From Nitratireductor soli (GTDB lineage Bacteria; Pseudomonadota; Alphaproteobacteria; Rhizobiales; Rhizobiaceae): a stretch of 64,000 bases of DNA. The first letter of the stretch is position 1, and each line of letters opens with the position of its first letter. The stretch is from positions 1-64,000 of the forward strand of contig NZ_LFVY01000005.1 in the NCBI RefSeq assembly GCF_001050155.1. Direction: 5' to 3'. Positions 46,692-55,571 of the stretch are shown in pieces. The notes beneath the pieces are model-generated. The model was not told the origin of the DNA, searched no databases, and worked only from the letters and a program-made list of their open reading frames with translations. A program made the position numbers and the translations under genes.

Positions 46692-47129
46692 CTATTCTGG
46701 ATCGGCGGTCCCGTCACGGCGTGAGTCGATGTCGCGCGACAGGTCTTTGAGGAACCGATCGCCTGTCGCAAGCCGCCGGCCCAGGGATTGCAGGAAGCCC
46801 TCGAACCGCTCCGCACCCTTGGCTCTCGCCGACGCCTGCGCGCTTTCAGGCAGTGGCGGTGTGACGGTCAGCCAGAAGCGAATGAACAGCGACAGCGTTT
46901 CGCCGATAATGGCGACATCCTCGTCCAGCCCGTCGATCTGGCGACTGATCTTGTCCATGCGCCGGGCGAACACCGCCTCCAGCCGCTCCGACGCATCGGC
47001 CGACAGGAACGACGCCACGGCCGCTTCGATCACGGCGGATTTGGAGATGTTGCGGCGAAGCGCCAGCGCCTCGACCTTCTTCAGAAGCTCCGGCTCGAAA
47101 TAGACGTTCATGCGGGTCTTGGTCTGCAT
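46692..47129 (-). CDS. CopG-family ribbon-helix-helix protein between traG and trbB
   Basis: The protein is 145 aa from ATG 47129 (MQTKTRMNVYFEPELLKKVE). The first 45 residues form a CopG/MetJ fold (NVYFEPELLKKVEALALRRNISKSAVIEAAV, split here by a turn). The rest is helical with a hydrophobic LSLFIRFWLTVTPPLPES segment. This gene is constant between traG and trbB in this ICE class, and it may regulate the trb promoter directly downstream. It starts 10 bases after the traG stop. Confidence 0.85.
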   Translation of the reverse strand: MQTKTRMNVYFEPELLKKVEALALRRNISKSAVIEAAVASFLSADASERLEAVFARRMDKISRQIDGLDEDVAIIGETLSLFIRFWLTVTPPLPESAQASARAKGAERFEGFLQSLGRRLATGDRFLKDLSRDIDSRRDGTADPE

Positions 47130-47139
47130 GGCCGTCACC

Positions 47140-49128
47140 TCAAAGCTCGATGCCGTCGGCAGGGTCCATCGTCGCCTGCCGGGCGACGGACGTGACCTGC
47201 TGACGAAGGCTGCGCGCCTTGGCGGCGTCCACGTCGGCTTCGTCGTCCAACACGTCGAACTCGTGCCCGGCGGGACGTTCCGGCTGCGCGATCTCCTCAT
47301 GTTCGGGCAATTCCGGTTCGCGGCGGATGCCGGCGTTTGCCGGATCAGTGCGGGCGCCCGCGGCGCTGCCCTGCGCCGCGCCTGCCGATGCAAGGGGGAT
47401 CGTCAACGCTGACCAGTCGTCGGCCGGCGGCGTCGATCGCTTCGGACTCGCTGGCTTTGGCGGCGGGAGAAGCCGCTCCCTGAACCGGGCATCCTCGTAA
47501 TAGCGCGCCTTCTTCGCCCGGACCGGCGGCACGCCCGCGACCAGCAGCAATTCGTCGGTTGGCGGAAGCTGCATCACCTCGCCGGGCGTGAGCAGCGGCC
47601 GGGCCGTCTCCTGCCGTGAGACCATGAGATGCCCCAGCCAGGGCGACAGCCGATGGCCGGCATAGTTGGTGGAATCGCGCATTTCGGTCGCGGTGCCGAG
47701 CGCATCGGATACGCGCTTGGCGGTGCGCTCGTCATTGGTGGCGAAGGCGACGCGCACATGACAGTTGTCGAGCACGCTGTTGTTTGCGCCATAAGCCTTC
47801 TCGATCTGGTTGAGGCTTTGCGCGATCAGAAAGCTCTTGATGCCGTAGCCCGCCATGAACGCCAGGGCGCTCTCGAAGAAGTCGAGCCGACCGAGCGCCG
47901 GAAACTCGTCCAGCATCAGCAAGAGCCGATGACGATTGGCGGATGTGTTGAGGTCTTCGGTCAGGCGGCGACCCACCTGATTGAGAAGAAGACGGATGAG
48001 TGGCTTGGTGCGGTTGATGTCGGACGGCGGCACCACGAGGTAAAGGCTGACAGGTCGTTCTCCTGTCACCAGATCGGCAATGCGCCAATCGCAGCGCGCC
48101 GTTACTTTCGCCACCACGGGATCGCGATAAAGCCCGAGGAATGACATCGCGGTGGAAAGCACGCCCGAGCGTTCGTTGTCGGACTTGTTCAGCAGCTCGC
48201 GCGCCGATGACGCGATAACGGGATGGACGCCGGCCGCGCCGAGGTGTGGCGTGTTCATCATGGCGCGCAACGTCGCCTCGACGGGGCGCTTCGGATCGGA
48301 GAGGAAGTTGGCGACGCCGGCGAGCGTCTTGTCGGCTTCCGCATAGAGGACGTGAAGGATCGCGCCAACCAGCAGCGAATGGCTGGTCTTTTCCCAGTGA
48401 TTCCGCTTGTCGAGCGCGCCTTCTGGATCGACCAAGATGTCGGCGATATTCTGCACGTCGCGGACTTCCTTGTCGCCGCGCCGCACCTCCAGCAGCGGAT
48501 TGTAAGCCGATGATGCGGGATTGGTCGGATCGAACAGCAGCGTCCTGCCGTGATGCGAGCGGAAGCCCGCCGTCAGTCCCCAATTCTCCCCCTTGATGTC
48601 GTGAATGATCGTGCTGCCGGGCCAGGTCAGCAGTGTGGGCACAACCAAGCCCACGCCCTTGCCGCTCCGCGTCGGCGCGAAGCACAGCACATGCTCCGGC
48701 CCGTCATGGCGCAGGTAGTCATGACTGAGCCGGCCGAGCACCACGCCGTCTGCGCCAAGTAACCCGGCCGCCCTGATCTCCTCCGGTTCCGCCCATCGCG
48801 CCGAACCGTAGGTCGCGACGTTCTTCGCCTGCCGCGCCCGAACAAGAGAAAGTCCGATGGCGACGGCGATGGAGATAAAACCGCCGGACGCAGCGATGAT
48901 CGCCCCCTCCACGAAGATGGAGGGTGCATAGGCGTCGTAAAAATACCACCACCAGAAGAAGGCGGGTGGATAGTGGATCGGCCAGCCCGCCAGGGTAAAC
49001 CATGGTCCACCGAGTTGGGCCTGAAAGCCGAGCCGCCAAGCCGTCCATTGTGTCGCCGTCCATGTGGTCAGAAGGACGATGGTGAAAACGACGGCGACCT
49101 GGCCCCAAAGGATCTGACCTCCACGCAT
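47140..49128 (-). CDS. traG: Type IV coupling protein TraG (VirD4-like)
   Basis: The protein is 662 aa from ATG 49128 (MRGGQILWGQ). Two or three N-terminal membrane helices precede the TraG ATPase domain with FAPTRSGKGVGLVVPTLL (Walker A) and LLLMLDEFPALGRLDFFE (Walker B). NSVLDNCHVRVAFATNDERTAKRVSDALG follows. It links the relaxosome to the trb channel. The leader has a GATCGGC/GCCGATC inverted repeat close upstream. The C-terminal 100 residues are low-complexity. Confidence 0.95.
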   Translation of the reverse strand: MRGGQILWGQVAVVFTIVLLTTWTATQWTAWRLGFQAQLGGPWFTLAGWPIHYPPAFFWWWYFYDAYAPSIFVEGAIIAASGGFISIAVAIGLSLVRARQAKNVATYGSARWAEPEEIRAAGLLGADGVVLGRLSHDYLRHDGPEHVLCFAPTRSGKGVGLVVPTLLTWPGSTIIHDIKGENWGLTAGFRSHHGRTLLFDPTNPASSAYNPLLEVRRGDKEVRDVQNIADILVDPEGALDKRNHWEKTSHSLLVGAILHVLYAEADKTLAGVANFLSDPKRPVEATLRAMMNTPHLGAAGVHPVIASSARELLNKSDNERSGVLSTAMSFLGLYRDPVVAKVTARCDWRIADLVTGERPVSLYLVVPPSDINRTKPLIRLLLNQVGRRLTEDLNTSANRHRLLLMLDEFPALGRLDFFESALAFMAGYGIKSFLIAQSLNQIEKAYGANNSVLDNCHVRVAFATNDERTAKRVSDALGTATEMRDSTNYAGHRLSPWLGHLMVSRQETARPLLTPGEVMQLPPTDELLLVAGVPPVRAKKARYYEDARFRERLLPPPKPASPKRSTPPADDWSALTIPLASAGAAQGSAAGARTDPANAGIRREPELPEHEEIAQPERPAGHEFDVLDDEADVDAAKARSLRQQVTSVARQATMDPADGIEL

Positions 49129-49244
49129 ACAAGCTCCGATCGGCAAGAGAGACGGAGCCGATCAGAGAATAAGCCTTTGGGCGACAAGCAACAGAAAAGA
49201 TCAGGCATCGGGCTATAGGATACCATGGCGAAGAAATAGGACGG

Positions 49245-49718
49245 TCAGAACCGCCCCGGATGCGGCGCCTTACCTGTCCCCGACACGTAGGCGTCGATAA
49301 CGCTGAGAAGATCAGCAAGGATGCACAGCGACTCGTCCACATCCGGCAACGGCTGAAGCAGGGGCTGCGGATAGCGAAAGGCTTGCAGCGCATGGGGTTG
49401 GTCGAGCATGTCGATGAGCGGCAGGAAATCTCGATTATCGAGAGGGCGCAGGCCGCCGTCGACAGCTCGACGACAGCACCGCTCCAATCCGTGGCCCATC
49501 AACATGAGATACTCTTCGTCTTTTCCCTGAAAGCTAAGTGCCGCCTTCAACGAGAGTTCGATGGCGTGCGCGAAGAGATGGAAGAACGGAAGGCGGACGG
49601 CTTCTAGCGGGGCGGTGCATCGCCTCAGTCGGCCGGCCGCTTCCCCATACGCTTTCGCCAAGGAGAGATATTGCAGGTCGCGACCGAGTTCGGCGGTCCG
49701 GCCGCCCCCGACTATCAA
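49245..49718 (-). CDS. Hypothetical protein, possibly HEPN-like
   Basis: The protein is 157 aa and all-helical by composition. FFHLFAHAIELSLKAALSFQGKD followed by MGHGLERCCRRAVDGGL resembles a pattern seen in HEPN-superfamily proteins (HAIELxLKA, then GHxLxxL). The catalytic R-x4-6-H of toxin HEPN proteins is not visible, so any RNase function is doubtful. It overlaps the next upstream gene by four bases (ATGA), and the pair forms a small operon downstream of the palindrome at 50073-50091. Confidence 0.5.
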   Translation of the reverse strand: MIVGGGRTAELGRDLQYLSLAKAYGEAAGRLRRCTAPLEAVRLPFFHLFAHAIELSLKAALSFQGKDEEYLMLMGHGLERCCRRAVDGGLRPLDNRDFLPLIDMLDQPHALQAFRYPQPLLQPLPDVDESLCILADLLSVIDAYVSGTGKAPHPGRF

Positions 49719-50023
49719 ACGCGATCACCCGACGACGATCGCGCGTCGATCGCGGCCTGTTCGAGAATCTTGCGGTAGCCGGTCTTCGTCATCCACTGCG
49801 CGCGGGCGAGATGACTTTCCCAGCAGGCGCGTGTCCGATCGGTTTCGGCGACGGGATCGCGATGCAGCACGATGCACGCCACCTCCGTCCAGTCCGCCTT
49901 GTCTGCCTCGGCGTCGAGCAGGCGCATGTAGGTTACAAAATGTGCCTCGTCATAGATCGTGATCTCCGGCCCGGTCGGGGCGAGATCATCGACATCGGGG
50001 TCAAGCTCGGGTCGCACCCGCAT
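49715..50023 (-). CDS. DUF2285-like protein
   Basis: The protein is 102 aa. ITIYDEAHFVTYMRLLDAEADKADWTEVACIVLHRDP then ESHLARAQWMTKTGYRKIL resembles the DUF2285-type small proteins of alphaproteobacterial ICEs, often placed near XRE regulators. I assign this from memory of the family pattern. It is acidic, predicted helical, and possibly DNA-binding. It is divergent from the XRE gene at 50131 across a shared intergenic region with a perfect palindrome. Confidence 0.6.
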   Translation of the reverse strand: MRVRPELDPDVDDLAPTGPEITIYDEAHFVTYMRLLDAEADKADWTEVACIVLHRDPVAETDRTRACWESHLARAQWMTKTGYRKILEQAAIDARSSSGDRV

Positions 50024-50072
50024 TGCACGGCCCTCCTTCGGACCTCTGGCTCATCGGAATCCTGAAATGGGA

Positions 50073-50091
50073 TAATCCTGAATCAGGATTA
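50073..50091. promoter_or_regulatory. Perfect 19-bp palindrome between divergent genes
   Basis: TAATCCTGA-A-TCAGGATTA is exactly self-complementary around its central base. A third half-site, AATCCTGAA, lies 16 bases upstream at 50058-50066. The palindrome lies between the starts of the DUF2285-like gene (50023) and the XRE gene (50131), so one repressor, probably the XRE protein, could control both directions. Confidence 0.6.
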
Positions 50092-50130
50092 GCGGAACAG
50101 CTCCCCTTTTTCAACGGAGAGCCGTCCCGA

Positions 50131-50394
50131 ATGCAGAAATCCTTGCGCACCCCCCGACAACTACTTCTGCAATCCCTGCTAGTCGAAGCGCGCAAGGACA
50201 AAGGACTTACACAGGCCGAGTTGGCAACCGCGCTGGGCAAGCCGCAATCTTTCGTCGCCAAGTATGAGAATGGCGAGCGGCGGATTGATGTCGTAGAGTT
50301 CGTGGACATTACTGCGGTCTTGGGCGTGTCCACCGCCGATCTCCTGGCCAGAATCGAGCCGGTCGCGGGCACGTCGCGCCGCTCAGGCGAGTGA
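50131..50394 (+). CDS. XRE-family repressor 1
   Basis: The protein is 87 aa from ATG 50131, with GGAGA ten bases upstream; the longer frame from 50023 is unlikely because it would cover the operator. The helix-turn-helix is LVEARKDKGLTQAELATALGKPQSFVAKYENGERRIDVVEF, a Cro/C1-type domain followed by a short tail. It is probably the regulator of the divergent DUF2285-like operon. Confidence 0.85.
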   Translation: MQKSLRTPRQLLLQSLLVEARKDKGLTQAELATALGKPQSFVAKYENGERRIDVVEFVDITAVLGVSTADLLARIEPVAGTSRRSGE

Positions 50395-50416
50395 ATACCA
50401 CAGGCAAGAACGAATC

Positions 50417-50445
50417 GGAATGATCGTTCCTGGAACGATCATTCC
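50417..50445. promoter_or_regulatory. Perfect 29-bp palindrome upstream of the second XRE gene
   Basis: GGAATGATCGTTCC-T-GGAACGATCATTCC is exactly self-complementary over 29 bases. It ends 21 bases before ATG 50467. No Shine-Dalgarno is visible between it and the ATG, so the message may be leaderless. The dyad probably is the autorepressor site. Confidence 0.65.
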
Positions 50446-50466
50446 TGCGCTGGTTCCTCTCGCGCC

Positions 50467-50688
50467 ATGGATCTCAAGGAGGTCATGGCGGTCAACCTGC
50501 GTCGGACGCGTCATGACAAGAACATGACGCAAGAGGAACTGGCTGATCGCGCCAGCCTGAGCGCTCGCTACATCGGCGCGATCGAACGTGCGGACGTGTC
50601 GGCCAGCGTGACGGTGTTGGGGCAGATTGCCGATGCGCTCGGAATCGAACCGGGCGAGCTTCTGAAATCGTCAGACGGATCGCGCTGA
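50467..50688 (+). CDS. XRE-family repressor 2
   Basis: The protein is 73 aa and almost entirely helix-turn-helix: AVNLRRTRHDKNMTQEELADRASLSARYIGAIERADVSASVTVLGQ, then a LGIEPGELL dimer helix. The ARYIGAIERA pattern resembles phage and C-protein controllers. No ribosome-binding site is visible. Its 3' end overlaps the convergent LysR gene by 18 bases. Confidence 0.85.
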   Translation: MDLKEVMAVNLRRTRHDKNMTQEELADRASLSARYIGAIERADVSASVTVLGQIADALGIEPGELLKSSDGSR

Positions 50689-51630
50689 ACGGCTCATTTG
50701 GATCGCGAGATCGAGCATGTTCCGGAGGGCCGGGCTGCGGTTGTGCGGCGACCATACGGCGCTGAACCGGGCTTGCTTCGTCTCGTCGGCGATCGAGCGA
50801 AACACGACGCCCGGGAACCGGACATGGGTCGTGGCTTCGCTGGTCAGCGTTATGCCATCACCCGCTGCCACCATGTGCATCAGCGTGTCTCGGCCGACGT
50901 CGAACCGATGGATTTGCGGAGACCGCTCCCGCTCGACGACGCGGTGAACGACGTGATCGAACACTTGGGGGCCAGAGCCGCCATCGCGTACGAGAAAGGT
51001 TTCCGGCGCGAGATCGGCCCAGGTGATGACCGGCGACGAGGCCAGCGGGTGTTCCGCCGGCAAAGCGATCACAAGGGGCTCTTGCCAGAGTTCACGGGAG
51101 TGACAGTCCGGGGCTTCGACGGCGCCGACGACAAAGGCGACATCGAGTTGGCCGTCGCGTACCAGGGCGATCGTCTCGGAGGATCGGCCCTCCATGATGG
51201 CTTGCTCGACCTTTGGATAGGCTGAACGGAACCGGCAGCGCAGATCGGCAAGGAAGCCGAAGGCGATTGAGGCGTGCAGCCCGATGGCAAGCCGGCCCTC
51301 TCCACCATTGGAGACGGCGCCCGCGGTCCGCACCGCATAGTCGAGATGATCGATACCCGCCGATACCTCGGCGATGAAACGTCGTCCGGCCTCGGTCAGC
51401 CGCACGCCGCGATGCCGTCGCTCGAACAGAACGATACCAAGCGCCTCTTCCAGCGCCTTGATCCGGGCGCTGACGCTCGACTGCGTAACCCCTAATACAT
51501 TCGCAGCATGACGGAAGTTCAGGACGTCGCCGACGACAACCGCATGACGAAGCGCAACGAGCGGGATTTGCCCAAGCTGAGCTTGGGAAAATTCGGTTGA
51601 CTTGTTCCGGGTTCGTGCGCTTCGCCGCAT
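50671..51630 (-). CDS. LysR-family transcriptional regulator
   Basis: The protein is 319 aa from ATG 51630. HTH: FRHAANVLGVTQSSVSARIKALEEALGIVLFERRHRGVRLTEAG. A periplasmic-binding-type effector domain follows (GLHASIAFGFLADLRCRF, VAFVVGAVEAPDCHS). The ATG lies one base after the stop of the upstream MFS gene (TAAGATG), so the two are cotranscribed. That makes it a downstream-encoded regulator, which is unusual for LysR genes; a second, divergent LysR regulator at 53282 is the more likely controller of the exporter. Confidence 0.88.
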   Translation of the reverse strand: MRRSARTRNKSTEFSQAQLGQIPLVALRHAVVVGDVLNFRHAANVLGVTQSSVSARIKALEEALGIVLFERRHRGVRLTEAGRRFIAEVSAGIDHLDYAVRTAGAVSNGGEGRLAIGLHASIAFGFLADLRCRFRSAYPKVEQAIMEGRSSETIALVRDGQLDVAFVVGAVEAPDCHSRELWQEPLVIALPAEHPLASSPVITWADLAPETFLVRDGGSGPQVFDHVVHRVVERERSPQIHRFDVGRDTLMHMVAAGDGITLTSEATTHVRFPGVVFRSIADETKQARFSAVWSPHNRSPALRNMLDLAIQMSRSARSV

Positions 51631-51631
51631 C

Positions 51632-53179
51632 TTACGTCGTCTCTTCCGCCTCGGAAGGCGCGGCTTCACGGCGGAGCGTGAGCAGGCATACCGCAGCCGT
51701 GATCGTGGCAAGCAATGCGAGAATGATAAGGATGGTCACAAAGGCGTCCGTGTAGGCGCTATGGATCACGGCGGTGAGCGACAGATCGTTCGTGGGACTG
51801 GCCGGGGCCGCAGCGCCGTGTGCGCCTGAGCCGATGCCCGCCGCGATCTCGGCGGCTCCGAGTGGCAGCGTAATGCCTTTTTCGGATACGGCGGCTCCAA
51901 GATTATGGGCTGTCAGTCCGATCAGCGCAGCCCCGATGGCGGCGATGGCAATGGCCTCACCTGCAACGCGGCTGGTCGTGAAGATGCCGGAGGCTATGCC
52001 GGCACGTTCCTTCGGAACGACGCTGACTGACAGCGCGTCCATTAAGCCCCAAGGTAGGCCATTGCCGATGCCGATCAGCAACATCGGCAGGATCATCGGC
52101 CAGACACCTCCCTCGGGCGAAAGCCGCATGAGAAGTAACGCGCCGATGGCGGAAATCAGGAAGCCGATGCCTGAGAGAATGCCCGGCGCGATCCACTTCG
52201 CGAGCGTACCTGCCAGAAGTGGCACGATAAGCATCGGTGCCGTCAGCGGAAGGATTGCGAGGCCGGCGGCAAACTCGTCTCGGCCTTGAATGGCGATGAA
52301 CCAGATCGGCAGATAGACGATCAGCGCTACGAAGCTGAACCCTGTCGCCACCGGCAGGAGTTGCACGCCGATGAAGCGCGGGTATCTGAAAAGCGAAAGG
52401 TCCAGCATGGGCCGCGCCTGTCGAAGTTCGACCCCCACGAATGCGGCGAGCAAAGCTACCGAGCCTGTGAACAGGCCGATCACGCGCAAGCTCGCCCAAC
52501 CGTGCTGCGGCCCCTGCACAACCGCAAAGGTGAAGCTGACCAGCGCCGCCGTGAACAGGATCGTGCCCGGCCAGTCGATGCCCTTCGCCTCCGGGTCACG
52601 CGACTCCCTGATCCTCGGCGTTCCGAGTAGCAGTATGAGCAGCGAGACGGCGGCAATGCCGTAGTAGAGCGCGCGCCAGCCCCAGTGCTCGATGATGAAG
52701 CCTGACGCCATCGGCCCGAAAGCGAGACCGACGCCGAAGGCGGTGCCGAGGAAGCTGAAGGCGCGCGGCCGTTCCGCCTCCTCGAACTCCTGCGCGAGGA
52801 GCGATGTCGCCGACGTCAGGACAAGTGCCCCGCCGATGCCCTCCACGGCCCTCAACAGATTGAGCAGTAGAAGGCTGGGCGTCAGGCCGATCAGAATGGA
52901 GGTGGCGGTGAAGATCACCAGACCGACGACGAAGCAGCGCTTGCGGCCGATCTGGTCGCCGAGCGCGCCGGCTGCCATGACGCAGCCGCCGAAGGCGATG
53001 GCGTATGCGTTGACGATCCAGCTCAAGCTTGCCTGGTCGCCGCCGAGATCGCGCCCGACAGCAGGTGTAGAGATCGCCGGCCCGGTGAAGACCAGCGGGA
53101 TGATGACTGCCGATAAGCAGATGGCGGCGAGAATCTTGTTTCGGCCGTCGGTGGTGGCCAGCCCTTGTGTAGCGTCCAT
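51632..53179 (-). CDS. DHA2-type (14-helix) MFS exporter
   Basis: The protein is 515 aa from ATG 53179, with GGAG at good spacing. MFS motif AGALGDQIGRKRCFVVGL, antiporter motif C-like GVGLAFGPMASGFI, and about 14 hydrophobic segments place it in the EmrB/QacA DHA2 group of proton-coupled drug pumps. The C-terminus has a Gly/Ala-rich extracytoplasmic loop. It is divergent from the LysR gene at 53282, a classic regulator-pump layout. The frame extends far upstream, antisense to the LysR gene, and that part is discarded. The substrate is unknown. Confidence 0.9.
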   Translation of the reverse strand: MDATQGLATTDGRNKILAAICLSAVIIPLVFTGPAISTPAVGRDLGGDQASLSWIVNAYAIAFGGCVMAAGALGDQIGRKRCFVVGLVIFTATSILIGLTPSLLLLNLLRAVEGIGGALVLTSATSLLAQEFEEAERPRAFSFLGTAFGVGLAFGPMASGFIIEHWGWRALYYGIAAVSLLILLLGTPRIRESRDPEAKGIDWPGTILFTAALVSFTFAVVQGPQHGWASLRVIGLFTGSVALLAAFVGVELRQARPMLDLSLFRYPRFIGVQLLPVATGFSFVALIVYLPIWFIAIQGRDEFAAGLAILPLTAPMLIVPLLAGTLAKWIAPGILSGIGFLISAIGALLLMRLSPEGGVWPMILPMLLIGIGNGLPWGLMDALSVSVVPKERAGIASGIFTTSRVAGEAIAIAAIGAALIGLTAHNLGAAVSEKGITLPLGAAEIAAGIGSGAHGAAAPASPTNDLSLTAVIHSAYTDAFVTILIILALLATITAAVCLLTLRREAAPSEAEETT

Positions 53180-53281
53180 TGGGAACTCCGTTGCGCCGCG
53201 CGGGAGCGCACGGCGAAACGGCGGTTCCAGAGACGCGGACTGTTTCCCGCAACCGTAATTCCTGCTATTGAATAGGATAAT

Positions 53282-54244
53282 ATGGCATTTTCGCAGATTG
53301 CTTCTGCATGTGGTGCAGCAATGAATGGTTCCTACTTCGATCAGGTCGCGGCTTTTCTCGCCACGGTCGAGCATGCCGGCTTCACGGCGGCCGGGGCGGT
53401 GCTGAACCGCGACGGATCGCTCGTGTCGCGCCGCGTCACGGCGCTGGAAAAGCGCTTGGGCGTTAGGCTTCTGGAGCGCACAACGCGGCGTGTCGCGCTG
53501 ACCGAAGCCGGCGAGATATACTATCAGCGAATGCGCGCGGCGGTGCAGGTTATGACCGAGATCGACGCGGAAGCGGCCGAGGCGTCGGGCACGGTGCGCG
53601 GCACGCTGCGCTTGTCGCTTCCTGCCACCTTCGGGCGAATGTGGATCGCGCCCGTGCTCGACCGCTTCTTGTCCGAGCATCCCGGCCTCACGATCGAGGC
53701 GCGATATGAAGACCGCTATGTCGATCTCGTCGCTGAAGGCTTCGACGTTGCCGTACGGATCGGCGAACTTGCCGACAGCCGTCTGATCGCTCGCAAACTC
53801 GCGCCTGCGCGCCGCCTGCTCTGCGCCTCTCCGGACTATCTGAAGGCGCGTGGCGTGCCCATGGACCCCACCGACCTCACCGCGCATGCCTGCATCGGCT
53901 TCTCGCGCTTGGCCTCGCACCCTGTCTGGCATCTGCAAGGAAGCGATGGCTCGCTTGCCGTCCGCATATCCGGGCCGCTCGTTACCGACGATGCGACGAG
54001 CCTGGTCGAGGCCGCCGTCTCCGGGATCGGCATTGCAATGGTGTCCGACTGGCTGGCGGGGCCAGAACTGGAGAGTGGCCGGCTGACGCCGGTCCTTCCC
54101 GGCTATCCGGTGGCCGCGCCCGAGGCGATCTATGTCGTTCACCCGTCCGCGCGTCTGGTCCCCGCCAAAACCCGAGCCTTTGTCGAGTGGCTGACCGAGA
54201 TCATGCCGCCCAGCATCAAGAGGCTCCCGATTTCGGCGCAATGA
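53282..54244 (+). CDS. LysR-family regulator, divergent from the MFS exporter
   Basis: The protein is 320 aa from ATG 53282, or 307 aa from ATG 53321 (MNGSYFDQ). HTH: GFTAAGAVLNRDGSLVSRRVTALEKRLGVRLLERTTRRVALTEAG; the effector domain has IEARYEDRYVDLVAEGFDVAVRIGEL, typical of the DsdC/AaeR-like group. The 102-base gap to the MFS start contains a near-dyad ATTCCT-N10-AGGATA overlapping the likely promoter. It probably activates the exporter in response to its substrate. Confidence 0.9.
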   Translation: MAFSQIASACGAAMNGSYFDQVAAFLATVEHAGFTAAGAVLNRDGSLVSRRVTALEKRLGVRLLERTTRRVALTEAGEIYYQRMRAAVQVMTEIDAEAAEASGTVRGTLRLSLPATFGRMWIAPVLDRFLSEHPGLTIEARYEDRYVDLVAEGFDVAVRIGELADSRLIARKLAPARRLLCASPDYLKARGVPMDPTDLTAHACIGFSRLASHPVWHLQGSDGSLAVRISGPLVTDDATSLVEAAVSGIGIAMVSDWLAGPELESGRLTPVLPGYPVAAPEAIYVVHPSARLVPAKTRAFVEWLTEIMPPSIKRLPISAQ

Positions 54245-54347
54245 CGCGGTTGCGGTTGGGGTTGCGAACCGCGCTGAATGACATGCCGCGTCGCGTGGAG
54301 GCCGTTCCTCCTCAATCTGAGTGGGAGCCAGGCAGCAGGGCATCGGT

Positions 54348-55571
54348 TCAAGCCTCGCTTGCCGCCGGCCTGACCTCGCCCCGGCTGTGATGCGCTTCGC
54401 GTTTGTCGAGGTAGCCGCTCCACAAGGTCAGCAGCAGGCCGACGCCGACCATGACGGCGCCCACCCACGGCGTAGCGCCCAGCCCCAGGCGGGAGTCGGC
54501 CACCGTTCCGCCGATGAAGGCGCCGAGCGCGATCCCGGCATTCGCGGCCGACACGTTGATAGTGGAAGCGATGTCAACGCTTCCGGGCCGATAACGCATG
54601 GCAAGCTGCACGACATAAAGCGCCAGACCCGGAATATTGCAGAACATCAGTGCGCCGAGCACGCCGAGCGTCAGGATCGAGCCGATCATGGACGGAGCTG
54701 TGAAAGTGAAGATCAGCAGTACGGCCGCCTGTGCGCCGAGCATCAGCACCAGCGCCGGCACCACCGCCTTGTCGGACACCCGACCACCGAGGAAGTTGCC
54801 GACGATCACCGACACGCCGTAGAGGGCAAGCATCCAGGCTACACCATTCGGGCTGAAGCCCGTGATGTCCGCGAGGATGCTGGGGAGATAGGCGAAGGCG
54901 ACGAACGTGCCGCCCCAGGCGCAGAAGTTCATGCCGAACGCCATCAGCAGCCGCCCGCTACCGAGCACCTTGATCTGGTCCATGAGGCTTCCTGCCGGCG
55001 CGATGTCGATCTTCCGGGGCAAGGTCGCCGCCATGGCGACGAACGACACAAATCCCACTGCCGCGACGAACCAATAGGACATGGGCCAGCCGAAGCGCTG
55101 GCCGATGACGGTGGCTATCGGCACGCCGGCCGCGACCGCGATCGACAGGCCACCGAACACGATCGCCACCGCCGAAGCTCTTCGGTCTTCCGAAACGAAA
55201 CTCGCGGCGATGGCCGCGCCAACGCCGAAGAAGATGCCGTGCGGCAGCGCAGTGACGACGCGCGCGGCGATGAGCACCTCATAGCTGGTGCTCATCGCCG
55301 CTGCTGCATTGGCGACCACGAACAATGCCATTACCGCCAGCATCAGCGTCTTGCGCGAAAGGCTTCCCGTCAGGGCTGCGAGGATTGGCGACCCAAAACT
55401 GACCCCTAACGCATAGCCGCTGATGACCAGCCCGGCGCGTGCGAGATTGACCCCGAAGTCATCGGCAATCTGCGGGAGAACGCCGACGCTCGCATATTCG
55501 GTGGTGCCGATGGCGAATCCGCCGACCATCATCGCCAACAAGGCGGGCAGTCTGTTCGTGCTCGTAATCAA
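54348..55571 (-). CDS. DHA1-type MFS exporter (AraJ-like)
   Basis: The protein is 407 aa with 12 hydrophobic segments. The start GFAIGTTEYASVGVLPQIA is the AraJ/PbuE/NepI signature of DHA1 sugar, purine and drug exporters. It initiates at a TTG that overlaps the stop of the old yellow enzyme (TTGA), so it is the last gene of a three-gene operon with the enzyme and the broken LLM gene. It may export the enzyme substrates or products. Confidence 0.88.
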   Translation of the reverse strand: MITSTNRLPALLAMMVGGFAIGTTEYASVGVLPQIADDFGVNLARAGLVISGYALGVSFGSPILAALTGSLSRKTLMLAVMALFVVANAAAAMSTSYEVLIAARVVTALPHGIFFGVGAAIAASFVSEDRRASAVAIVFGGLSIAVAAGVPIATVIGQRFGWPMSYWFVAAVGFVSFVAMAATLPRKIDIAPAGSLMDQIKVLGSGRLLMAFGMNFCAWGGTFVAFAYLPSILADITGFSPNGVAWMLALYGVSVIVGNFLGGRVSDKAVVPALVLMLGAQAAVLLIFTFTAPSMIGSILTLGVLGALMFCNIPGLALYVVQLAMRYRPGSVDIASTINVSAANAGIALGAFIGGTVADSRLGLGATPWVGAVMVGVGLLLTLWSGYLDKREAHHSRGEVRPAASEA

